Below, one piece after another: positions 24,695 through 36,111 of a stretch of 64,000 nt of DNA. The stretch is taken from the NCBI RefSeq assembly GCF_024171765.1, contig NZ_JAMTCI010000001.1, positions 969,137 to 1,033,136 on the forward strand. The letters run 5' to 3'. Source of the stretch: Williamsia deligens. Lineage in GTDB: Bacteria; Actinomycetota; Actinomycetes; Mycobacteriales; Mycobacteriaceae. The translations under genes and the position numbers were made by a program. Each line of letters starts with the position of its first letter. Position 1 is the stretch's first letter. Under the pieces are notes generated by a model. It had not been told where the DNA came from. It did not search any database and saw only the letters and a program-made list of their open reading frames with translations.

Positions 24695-27600
24695 GTGGAC
24701 GTCACCGCCAACGCGTCGCAACACCCGTCCCCACCGCCGTACCCGATCCCGTCGCACTTCCTCGCCGGCGACCGCGCGCCGAGTCCGCGCACCCTGATCG
24801 ACATCCTCCACGCGACGGCGGAGACGTTCCCCCAGGCGCCCGCGATCGACGACGGCGAGGCCGTCCTCAGCTACGCCGAGCTGATCGAGGCCGTCGACGA
24901 GGGCGCGCTGTGGATGGCGCGGCAGGGCATCCGGCGCGGCGATCGCGTCGGCATCCGCATGCCGTCGGGATCACGGGCCCTCTACCTCGCGATCCTCTCG
25001 GCCATCGCCGCCGGTGCGGCCTATGTCCCTGTCGACGTCGACGACCCGGACGAGCGCGCGGACCTGGTGTTCGGTGAGGCGCAGGTCGCCGCCGTCGTGG
25101 ACTCGGTCGGTCTGCACCGTGCGGCGGCGGTCCGCGAGCGGGACGCTCCCACCGACCCCGACCTGACCGAGCTGGCCCCCCGCACCACCGACGACGCCTG
25201 GGTCATCTTCACGTCCGGGTCGACGGGTACGCCGAAAGGTGTTGCGGTGACGCATCGCAACGCCGCGGCCTTCGTCGACGCCGAGGCGCAGCTGTTCCTG
25301 CAGGACGAGCCGATCGCCCCGGGTGATCGCGTGCTCGCCGGGCTGTCGGTGGCGTTCGACGCCTCCTGCGAGGAGATGTGGTTGGCGTGGCGGCACGGCG
25401 CCTGCCTGGTGCCGGCACCCCGATCGCTGGTGCGCAGCGGGATGGATCTCGGCCCGTGGCTGGTCGCCCGCGACATCACGGTGGTCTCGACTGTGCCCAC
25501 ACTGGCGTCGTTGTGGCCGGCCGAGGCACTCGAGGCGGTCCGTCTGCTCATCTTCGGCGGCGAGGCGTGCCCACCCGAGCTCGGTGAGCGCCTGGCCGTC
25601 GCCGGGCGCGAGGTGTGGAACACCTACGGGCCCACCGAGGCGACGGTGGTCGCATGCGCCGCACCGCTCACCGGTTCCGGGCCCGTCCGCATCGGCCTGC
25701 CGCTCGCCGGATGGGATCTCGCCGTCGTCGACCCCGCCGGCCTGCCCGTGGCGGAGGGCGAGACCGGGGAACTCGTCATCGGTGGCGTGGGCCTCGCGCG
25801 CTACCTCGACCCCGCCAAGGACGCCGAGAAGTACTCGCCGATGCCGTCGCTGGGGTGGGACCGCGCCTACCGCAGCGGTGACCTCGTCCGACTCGACCCC
25901 GAGGGTCTGGTGTTCGCCGGACGCGCCGACGACCAGGTGAAGGTCGGCGGCAGGCGCATCGAGCTCGGCGAGATCGACACCGCACTGCAGAACCTGCCCG
26001 GGGTCGGCGGGGCGGCGGCCGCCGTGCGGACCACGGCCGCCGGGAACTCCGTGCTCATCGGGTACCTGGTGTCCACCGATCCCGACTTCGACGTCGAGGC
26101 CGCGCACGACCTGCTCTCCGAGCGGCTCCCCGCGGCGCTGGTACCGCGCCTCGCACTCGTCGACGAGCTGCCGACCCGCACCTCCGGCAAGGTGGACCGC
26201 GCCGCACTGCCGTGGCCCCTGCCCGGCTCCGCCGGGGGCGGCGAGGGCGACCTGTCCGCGACGGAGCGGTGGGTGGCCGACCGGTGGACCGCCGTCCTCG
26301 GGGTCACGATCACCGACGCCGACACCGACTTCTTCGCCGAGGGCGGGGGGTCGCTCGCCGCGGCCCAGCTCGTCACGGCGCTGCGCGAGCGGTATCCCGA
26401 GGTCACCGTCGCCGACCTCTACGACCACCCGCGGCTCGGTGCCCTCGCGGGCATGCTCGACGACTCGTCGCCGCAGGTCGCCGTCGAGCCGCGCACCGTC
26501 CGGCCCACCCCCCGGATCACCGGTGTCGCGCAGATCCTGCTGTCGGTACCGCTCACCACCCTCACCGGACTGCAGTGGGCGACGTGGCTGGGAGTCGCGA
26601 ACAACATCGCGGCGTCGGTCACGGACGTCCCGTGGCTGATCTCGGTGAACTGGTGGGTCCTGCTCGCCGCCTTCGTCGTGTTCATCACCCCGGTGGGCCG
26701 TATGGCCATCGCCGTCGGCGGATGTCGGCTGCTGCTCGCCGGTGTGCGGCCGGGGCGGTACCCCCGCGGTGGCGGCGTCCACCTCCGCCTGTGGGTGGCC
26801 GAGCGGCTCACCGAGGCCAGCGGCGCGGCGAACCTCGCGGGCGCACCGTGGATGATCTATTTCGCCCGGGCGTTGGGCGCGGACATCGGCCACGGCGTCG
26901 ACCTGCACACCCTCCCCCCGGTGACGGGGATGCTGTCGCTGGGCGACGGCTGCTCGATCGAGCCCGAGGTCGACCTCGCCGGGTGGTGGATCGACGGTGA
27001 CGTCGTCCACATCGGCGACGTCGAGATCGGCGAACGGGCCACCGTCGGTGCACGGTCCACCCTGCTGCCCGGTGCGCGGGTCGGACGCGACGCGATCGTC
27101 GCACCCGGGTCGGCGGTGCTCGGCAGGGTCAAGGCCCGCCAGCACTGGGCGGGTTCGCCCGCGGTGAAGACCGGCAAGGCGACGACCCACTGGCCCGCGC
27201 AGCGACCGCCGCGCGCCAGCGGGTGGGTCCCGGTCTACGGGCTGACGTCGATCCTGCTCGCCGGGATCCCGCTGATCGCGCTCGCGGCCGGTCTGGGTGT
27301 GATCGCCACGTGGGCGGTCCACGCCGATCGACTCCGCGATGTCGCCGTCCGCGCGCTGATCCTGCTCCCCGCGGCCACGCTGACGAGCCTGCTGGTGTTC
27401 GCGGCGATCACCGCGGGTGGCGTCCGCCTGCTGTCGATCGGTCTGCACCAGGGCTACCACCCCGTCCGCTCCCGGATCGGGTGGCAGGTGTGGGCGACGG
27501 AGCGGTTGATGGACTCCGCCCGCACCTATCTGTTCCCGCTGTACGCGAGCCTGCTGACGCCCGCGTGGTTCCGACTGCTCGGCGCCGACATCGGCACGGG

Positions 27601-28606
27601 CACCGAGATCAGCACCGCCCTGGTCATCCCGAAGTTCACCTCGGTCGGCGACGGCGCGTTCCTCGCCGACGACACGATGGTCGCGTCCTACGAACTGGGC
27701 GGCGGGTGGATCCACATCGACGAGGCGCGGATCGGCAAACGCGCGTTCCTCGGCAACTCCGGCATGACCGGCCCGGGCCGCAAGGTGCCGAAGAACAGCC
27801 TGGTGGCCGTCCTCTCGGCGACACCGGACAAGGCCAAGTCCGGGTCGAGCTGGCTCGGCAGTCCCCCGGTCCGCCTGCGTCGTGCGGTCGCCCCGACGGA
27901 CAGCTCACGCACCTTCGATCCCCCACTGCGGCTGAAGATCGCCCGCGGCGTGGTGGAGACGCTGCGGCTGATCCCGGTCATGATCTCGTTCGGGCTCGGG
28001 TTGTTCGTCCTGATCGGCCTGCAGTACATCGCGTCGCAGTCGAACTTCTGGCTCGCCGGACTGGTCAGCGGGCTGGTGCTGCTCGTGGCCGGGGCCGCCG
28101 CATGTTGCATCGCGGCGGCCGCCAAATGGCTGGTGGTGGGCCGGATCTCGGTGGGTGACCACCCGCTGTGGAGCTCGTTCGTCTGGCGCAACGAGCTGTC
28201 GGACGCGTTCGTCGAGACGGTGGCGGCGCCGTGGTTCGCCAACGCCGCCACCGGCACGCCGATCCTCAACCTGTGGCTGCGGATGCTCGGTGCCACCATC
28301 GGCCGCGGCGTCTGGTGCGAGACCTACTGGCTGCCCGAGGCCGACCTGGTGACCCTCGGTGACGGCGCCACCGTGCAACGCGGCTGCGTGGTGCAGACCC
28401 ACCTCTTCCACGACCGGGTCATGGCGATGGACGAGGTGCGGATCTCCGACGGCGCCACGCTCGGCCCGCACTGCGTGGCGCTCCCCGCGTCGGGTCTGGG
28501 CGAGTCCGCCACGGTGGGCCCGGCCTCGCTGGTGATGCGCGGGGACGTCGTGCCCGCGCACACCCGCTGGCAGGGCAACCCCATCGCCCCCTGGTCTGAT
28601 CGATGA
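24695..28606 (+). CDS. Pls/PosA-type NRPS-like membrane synthetase, 1303 aa
   Basis: The architecture is adenylation, carrier, then membrane condensing modules, as in epsilon-poly-lysine synthetase. The adenylation domain (about 30-500) has FTSGSTGTPKGVAVTH, NTYGPTEATVVA, YRSGDLVRLDP, GRADDQVKVGGRRIELGEID and the catalytic Lys in RTSGKVDRAALP. The carrier domain (about 515-585) carries the phosphopantetheine Ser in FFAEGGGSLAAAQL. The rest holds about six membrane helices and three left-handed-helix repeat blocks (VGDGAFLAD, LGDGATVQRG types) that form the amide-bond-making tandem domains of this family. The activated amino acid is unknown. GTG 24695 is chosen for GGAAGGA five bases upstream. 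Confidence 0.87.
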   Translation: MDVTANASQHPSPPPYPIPSHFLAGDRAPSPRTLIDILHATAETFPQAPAIDDGEAVLSYAELIEAVDEGALWMARQGIRRGDRVGIRMPSGSRALYLAILSAIAAGAAYVPVDVDDPDERADLVFGEAQVAAVVDSVGLHRAAAVRERDAPTDPDLTELAPRTTDDAWVIFTSGSTGTPKGVAVTHRNAAAFVDAEAQLFLQDEPIAPGDRVLAGLSVAFDASCEEMWLAWRHGACLVPAPRSLVRSGMDLGPWLVARDITVVSTVPTLASLWPAEALEAVRLLIFGGEACPPELGERLAVAGREVWNTYGPTEATVVACAAPLTGSGPVRIGLPLAGWDLAVVDPAGLPVAEGETGELVIGGVGLARYLDPAKDAEKYSPMPSLGWDRAYRSGDLVRLDPEGLVFAGRADDQVKVGGRRIELGEIDTALQNLPGVGGAAAAVRTTAAGNSVLIGYLVSTDPDFDVEAAHDLLSERLPAALVPRLALVDELPTRTSGKVDRAALPWPLPGSAGGGEGDLSATERWVADRWTAVLGVTITDADTDFFAEGGGSLAAAQLVTALRERYPEVTVADLYDHPRLGALAGMLDDSSPQVAVEPRTVRPTPRITGVAQILLSVPLTTLTGLQWATWLGVANNIAASVTDVPWLISVNWWVLLAAFVVFITPVGRMAIAVGGCRLLLAGVRPGRYPRGGGVHLRLWVAERLTEASGAANLAGAPWMIYFARALGADIGHGVDLHTLPPVTGMLSLGDGCSIEPEVDLAGWWIDGDVVHIGDVEIGERATVGARSTLLPGARVGRDAIVAPGSAVLGRVKARQHWAGSPAVKTGKATTHWPAQRPPRASGWVPVYGLTSILLAGIPLIALAAGLGVIATWAVHADRLRDVAVRALILLPAATLTSLLVFAAITAGGVRLLSIGLHQGYHPVRSRIGWQVWATERLMDSARTYLFPLYASLLTPAWFRLLGADIGTGTEISTALVIPKFTSVGDGAFLADDTMVASYELGGGWIHIDEARIGKRAFLGNSGMTGPGRKVPKNSLVAVLSATPDKAKSGSSWLGSPPVRLRRAVAPTDSSRTFDPPLRLKIARGVVETLRLIPVMISFGLGLFVLIGLQYIASQSNFWLAGLVSGLVLLVAGAAACCIAAAAKWLVVGRISVGDHPLWSSFVWRNELSDAFVETVAAPWFANAATGTPILNLWLRMLGATIGRGVWCETYWLPEADLVTLGDGATVQRGCVVQTHLFHDRVMAMDEVRISDGATLGPHCVALPASGLGESATVGPASLVMRGDVVPAHTRWQGNPIAPWSDR

Positions 28607-28624
28607 CCGTCGGGGACGTGACGC

Positions 28625-29044
28625 CTACGTGCGGGCGCGGCGACGGCGGTTGACGAGGTACCCGTCGACGCCGGTGCGTCCGGTGTTCACCAGACCGACC
28701 GCGACGAGGGCGGCGATGAGCGCGAGCGGGAACTCGTAGCCGCCGTCGCTGTTCCAGAAGCCCTTGTCGGCGTGGACGGTGATGATCGCGCCGGCCATGT
28801 CGATGATGAGCAGGATCGACACCAGCGGGACCAGGACGCCGACGATCAGCAGGATGCCGCCGACGAACTCGACCCACGTCGCGTAGTGCGCACTGAACTC
28901 GGGGAACGGCACGTCCATCGCCCGAAAGCCCTTCTCGGTGGCGCCGATTCCGTTGGTGTGCAGCTTCTGCCACCCGTGCATGATGAAGATGATCCCGAGG
29001 ATCACCCGGGCCACCAGCGACGTGATACTGCGCGACGAATCCAT
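28625..29044 (-). CDS. DoxX-family membrane protein, 139 aa
   Basis: Four membrane helices and the DoxX opening pattern RVILGIIFIMHGWQKL are present, with the WVEFVGGILLIVGVL segment of the second helix. Mycobacterial DoxX works with superoxide dismutase and a thiol oxidoreductase in oxidative stress, but many family members have no known role. It converges on the NRPS-like gene with 18 bases between stops. It starts at 29044 and is divergent from the M1 peptidase. Confidence 0.85.
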   Translation of the reverse strand: MDSSRSITSLVARVILGIIFIMHGWQKLHTNGIGATEKGFRAMDVPFPEFSAHYATWVEFVGGILLIVGVLVPLVSILLIIDMAGAIITVHADKGFWNSDGGYEFPLALIAALVAVGLVNTGRTGVDGYLVNRRRRART

Positions 29045-29245
29045 GAGCGATGTCCTCTCGAGGGGGGATGTGGCGGTGTCCGGTTGGTCGGACTCGATCC
29101 GTCGCGAACGCTACCGCGCGGGATCGACGAGCGACAGCGTAACCGGTCCGCGGTCCGTTTACGGCGAGGGCGCCGACCCCGCAGCTCCACGGACCGCCCG
29201 GTAACGTCGTCCCTCACAGCATCTCGGCCGGCGAGTGGAGGTTCG

Positions 29246-30613
29246 GTGCCGGGCAAGTCCCACAAGCGCGACGCGGCCGGGAACGGCGGTCCGCTCCTCG
29301 GCGACCCCGCGGACGGCATCGACCCCTATCTGCCCACCAACGGCAACCTCGGTTACCGGGTGAGCCGCTACGAACTCGATCTCGAGTACAAGGTGGCGAG
29401 CAATCGCCTGGCCGGCGAGGCGACGCTCACCGCGACAGCGATCAACCACCTCGGGCGTTTCACCGTCGATCTCGCCAGTCACCTCTCGGTGTCCAAGGTG
29501 TCGGTGAACGGTCACCGGGCGCAGCGGTACTCCCATCGGTCGGGGAAGCTGTCGATCAGTCCGGCCCACCCCCTGCCCCCGGGCTCGGCCTTCACCGTCG
29601 ACATCAAGTACGGCGGGTCGCCGCGTCCCATCCGCGGGCCCTGGGGGGAGGTCGGGTTCGAGGAGCTGACCGAGGGCGCGCTCTGCGCCAACCAGCCCAA
29701 CGGCGCGGCGTCGTGGTTCCCGTGCGACGACCATCCCGCCTCCAAGGCGTCCTATCGCATCGCGATCACCACGGAGTCCCCGTACTTCGCCGTCGCGAAC
29801 GGGACGTTGGCGCACAAGCGGACCAAGGCCGCGATGACGACGTGGGTCTACGAGCAGGTCGAGCCGATGGCGACCTACCTCGCCACCATCTCGATCGGCC
29901 CGTACGAGAAGAAGCAGCTCGCCCGCAAGCCCGTCCCCATCACGGCGGTCCTCCCCCACCGGTTGCTGGACCGCTTCGAGTCCGACTTCGGCCGCCAGAC
30001 CGAGATGATGGACGCGTTCACCGACATGTTCGGCCCCTACCCGTTCCCGGAGTACACGGTCGTCGTCACCGACGACGACCTCGAGATCCCCATCGAGGCG
30101 CAGGGGATGTCGACGTTCGGGGCGAACCACTGCGACGGCGAGCGGGGGTCGGAGCGGCTCGTCGCGCACGAACTCGCTCACCAGTGGTTCGGGAACTCCC
30201 TGACGCTGACCCGGTGGCGGGACATCTGGCTGCACGAGGGGTTCGCCTGCTACAGCGAGTGGTTGTGGGCCGAGCGCGCAGGCGACGACACCGCCGACGC
30301 GCTGGCGCGGTCACACCATCGCCGGGTCGCCGGTCAGAAGCAGGACCTCGTCCTGGCCGATCCGGGCCCGTCGACGATGTTCGACGACCGTGTCTACAAG
30401 CGCGGCGCCCTGACCCTGCACGCGCTGCGCCTGACGATCGGCGACGACGCGTTCTTCGACCTGCTGCGCGACTGGACCCACGAGTACCGGTACAGCTCGG
30501 TCACCACCGACGACTTCATCGGCGTCGCCGCACGCCACACGGACCTGTCGCTGAGCGAGCTGTGGGACGAATGGCTCTGGTCCGAACCCCTGCCGGACCT
30601 GCCGGACGCCTGA
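29246..30613 (+). CDS. M1-family zinc aminopeptidase with a non-canonical exopeptidase loop, 455 aa
   Basis: The zinc site is clear: His308, Glu309 and His312 in HELAHQWFGN, and the third ligand Glu331 in WLHEGFACYSE, eighteen residues on. The N-terminal beta-domain (about 25-215) and catalytic domain match M1 peptidases, but the C-terminal helical domain is absent, so it is about half the usual length. In place of the usual Gly-x-Met-Glu-Asn motif it has PIEAQGMSTFGANH, so the amino-terminus-binding Glu may be different. GTG 29246 follows GGAGG by four bases. No signal peptide; it is cytoplasmic or released by another route. Confidence 0.87.
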   Translation: MPGKSHKRDAAGNGGPLLGDPADGIDPYLPTNGNLGYRVSRYELDLEYKVASNRLAGEATLTATAINHLGRFTVDLASHLSVSKVSVNGHRAQRYSHRSGKLSISPAHPLPPGSAFTVDIKYGGSPRPIRGPWGEVGFEELTEGALCANQPNGAASWFPCDDHPASKASYRIAITTESPYFAVANGTLAHKRTKAAMTTWVYEQVEPMATYLATISIGPYEKKQLARKPVPITAVLPHRLLDRFESDFGRQTEMMDAFTDMFGPYPFPEYTVVVTDDDLEIPIEAQGMSTFGANHCDGERGSERLVAHELAHQWFGNSLTLTRWRDIWLHEGFACYSEWLWAERAGDDTADALARSHHRRVAGQKQDLVLADPGPSTMFDDRVYKRGALTLHALRLTIGDDAFFDLLRDWTHEYRYSSVTTDDFIGVAARHTDLSLSELWDEWLWSEPLPDLPDA

Positions 30614-30614
30614 A

Positions 30615-30643
30615 CCCGCCCAGCCCTCTCGGGGCCGGGCGGG
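30615..30643. terminator. GC-rich hairpin between convergent M1 peptidase and DUF5709 genes
   Basis: CCCGCCC at 30615-30621 pairs with GGGCGGG at 30637-30643, with a further inner GCCC/GGGC stem and a short loop. It fills the 38-bp gap between the two convergent stops and probably terminates both transcripts. There is no U-tract, as is common in actinobacteria. Confidence 0.65.
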
Positions 30644-30651
30644 GCGGGTGA

Positions 30652-31146
30652 TCAGGGCAGCTGGTCGGACGGGATCGTGTGCACGGCAGCCTCTTCCGCG
30701 GACGCGGCGGCTCCGTCGATCCCGGCGTCGGAGGCGATCTCCTGGTGGGTGCGGTGGTCGACACCACCGTCGGGTCCGACCAGTCGACCGGATCGGTCGT
30801 CCCCGGTCTGTGGGTCGTACTCCTCGATCGCGTCGATGTCCTCGGACAGCTCGTCGTCGTTCTCGGGCACACGCGGACGGGTGTCCTCGTGGAAGGCGAC
30901 CTCGGTTGCCGGGTCCGGCTCCTCCTCGGCGAGGTGCTGGTCGAGCGACTCGCCCTCGCGCTGCTCTTCGGCGGTGATGCCGTAGCGGGTGGCCGGGCTG
31001 GGCTTCTCCGGCGGGGAGATCCCCTCGTCGAGGATGTCGTCGACACCGCGGTCGTCGAGGGTGTCCTCGGGCTGGAGCTGATCGTCGGGGTCGTAGTTGT
31101 ACTCCCCGTCGGATCCCTCGGTCATGCTCTCGACATCGTCTTTCAT
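30652..31146 (-). CDS. Acidic DUF5709-type protein, 164 aa
   Basis: A strongly acidic, probably disordered protein with EGEYNYDPDDQLQPEDTLDD-like stretches near the start, DILDEGISPPEKP, and an Asp/Glu-rich middle. This pattern matches the actinobacterial DUF5709 family. No enzymatic motif is visible. ATG 31146 has a GGTGGAG site nearby. It lies 41 bases downstream of rmlC on the same strand, but its role in rhamnose synthesis, if any, is not suggested by the sequence. Confidence 0.75.
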   Translation of the reverse strand: MKDDVESMTEGSDGEYNYDPDDQLQPEDTLDDRGVDDILDEGISPPEKPSPATRYGITAEEQREGESLDQHLAEEEPDPATEVAFHEDTRPRVPENDDELSEDIDAIEEYDPQTGDDRSGRLVGPDGGVDHRTHQEIASDAGIDGAAASAEEAAVHTIPSDQLP

Positions 31147-31187
31147 GTCTCCACCCTGCCACGGTCGCGGCGGGCGTTGCCACCGGC

Positions 31188-34395
<3,208 letters not shown>

Positions 34396-34427
34396 GGCGG
34401 CCACGATACGCACCAGAAGTCAATTCT

Positions 34428-34472
34428 TGAGTATCCACTCAGAATATGCGATCTTTCCTGAGCACGCACTCA
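34428..34472. promoter_or_regulatory. Two TGAG-N6-CTCA operators between the TetR and MFS genes
   Basis: TGAGTATCCACTCA lies at 34428-34441 and TGAGCACGCACTCA at 34459-34472. Their centres are 31 bp apart, about three helix turns, so two repressor dimers would bind the same face. The first site is where the tetR -35 region should be; the second is just before the pump's ribosome binding site. Confidence 0.8.
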
Positions 34473-34486
34473 GACCTGGAGGCACC

Positions 34487-36040
34487 ATGGCCCGCAAGTG
34501 GCTCACCCTGACCGCCGTGTGCACCGGCGTCTTCATGCTCCTGCTCGACGTCACGATCGTGAACGTCGCGCTCCCCGACATCCAGAAGGACCTCGACTCG
34601 AACCTGTCGGACCTGCAGTGGGTCGTCGACGCGTACGCGCTGTCGCTGGCCGCGCTGCTGCTCACGTCGGGCACGATCGCCGACATCGTCGGCCGACGCC
34701 TGGTCTTCGCGACGGGGATCGTCGTGTTCACGGTCGGGTCACTCGCCTGCGGCCTGGCCCCGAACATCCTCACGCTGATCATCGCCCGCCTGGCGCAGGG
34801 CGTCGGCGGCGCGATCATGTTCGCGACGGCTCTCGCGCTGCTCGCCCAGGCCTTCGCCCCGCGCGAGCGCGGCACCGCCTTCGGCGTCTTCGGCGCCGTC
34901 ACCGGCGTGTCGGTCGCCGTGGGCCCGGTCCTCGGCGGCGTCCTCACCACCGGCCTGTCCTGGCACTGGATCTTCTTCGTCAACATCCCGGTCGGCGTGA
35001 TCGCACTGATCATCACGATCGTCGGGGTCGACGAGTCGAAGGCGCCGGGCACCCACAGGATCGACTGGCTCGGATGCGTGACCTTCAGTGCCGCACTGGC
35101 GTTCCTGGTGTTCGGGTTGATCCGCAGCCACGCCGACGGGTGGGGTTCGCTGCAGGTCTCGGGGTCCCTGATCGCCGCCGCGGTCCTGCTGGTCGCGTTC
35201 GCGGTGATCGAACGGATGGTGGCCGAACCGATGGTCGACGCCTCGCTGTTCCGGGTCCCGACGTTCACCGGTGGCCTGATCGCGGCATGGGCCATCTCGG
35301 CGGCCATGTTCTCGCTGCTGACCTACATCGTCATCTACCTGCAGGGCACGATGGGATATTCGGCGCTGCAGGCCGGGCTGTACTTCCTGCCGTTCTCCGG
35401 ACTCGTCTTCGTCGCCGCGGCGATCGCCGGTCGACTCTCGGACAAGGTGCCCGCGCGCTGGCTCATCACGCCCGGGTTCGTCCTGGTCGGCGTGGGCCTG
35501 TTGCTCATGCGCGGCACGGATCCCACCGGCGGCTGGACCCAGTTCGTGCCCGGTTTCGTCGTCGCCGGGATCGGGACCGGTCTCATCAACGTCCCGCTGG
35601 CGTCGACGGCGGTCGGCGTGGTGGAGCAGGCGCGCGCAGGCATGGCGTCGGGGATGAACTCGACGTTCCGACAGATCGGGATCGCCACCGGCGTCGCGCT
35701 CCTCGGCAGCCTGCTCGCCTCCCGCCTCAGCGACAACGTCCAGCAGGCCCTGGCGGGGACACCGCTCGCCGAGAGGGGACGCGAGATCGGGGATGCCGTC
35801 GCCAACGGCGCCGCGGGTCAGGTCATCGCCTCGGTGCCCGCTCCGCTCCGTGAACTGGTGGCCGACCGGGCCGGTCGCGGGTACGCCGACGCGCTCGACC
35901 TCATCCTGCTCATCGCCGCGTGCATCGCGGGTGCGGCAGCCGTGTGCTCGGCGGTGCTGATCCGGTCGAAGGACTTCCACGCCGCCCGAGTGGAGGCCGG
36001 CCAGGCCGTCGACCCCGGGTTGGCGACCGCCGAGTCCTGA
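34487..36040 (+). CDS. DHA2-family (14-helix) MFS efflux transporter, 517 aa
   Basis: A drug:proton antiporter-type carrier. The motif LDVTIVNVALPDIQ in the first helix and LQWVVDAYALSLAALLL in the second are DHA2 hallmarks. The loop GRRLVF (motif A) follows, and the antiporter motif C appears as GAVTGVSVAVGPVLGGVL in the fifth helix. The long C-terminal end fits 14 helices. ATG 34487 has GGAGG five bases upstream. It is almost certainly controlled by the divergent TetR. The substrate is unknown. Confidence 0.92.
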   Translation: MARKWLTLTAVCTGVFMLLLDVTIVNVALPDIQKDLDSNLSDLQWVVDAYALSLAALLLTSGTIADIVGRRLVFATGIVVFTVGSLACGLAPNILTLIIARLAQGVGGAIMFATALALLAQAFAPRERGTAFGVFGAVTGVSVAVGPVLGGVLTTGLSWHWIFFVNIPVGVIALIITIVGVDESKAPGTHRIDWLGCVTFSAALAFLVFGLIRSHADGWGSLQVSGSLIAAAVLLVAFAVIERMVAEPMVDASLFRVPTFTGGLIAAWAISAAMFSLLTYIVIYLQGTMGYSALQAGLYFLPFSGLVFVAAAIAGRLSDKVPARWLITPGFVLVGVGLLLMRGTDPTGGWTQFVPGFVVAGIGTGLINVPLASTAVGVVEQARAGMASGMNSTFRQIGIATGVALLGSLLASRLSDNVQQALAGTPLAERGREIGDAVANGAAGQVIASVPAPLRELVADRAGRGYADALDLILLIAACIAGAAAVCSAVLIRSKDFHAARVEAGQAVDPGLATAES

Positions 36041-36111
36041 CCCGGCTCGACAACCGGGCGAATCCCGCGAAACGCTTCCTTCGGGCGCTCTGACCGGGCA
36101 CCATTCGAACC

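Noticed and set aside
24971-27715. A long (over 900-codon) open frame on the minus strand antisense to the NRPS-like gene
   Set aside because: It is a product of high GC content. Its translation is Arg/Gly/Asp/His-rich with no family motifs, whereas the plus-strand frame has all adenylation and carrier motifs.
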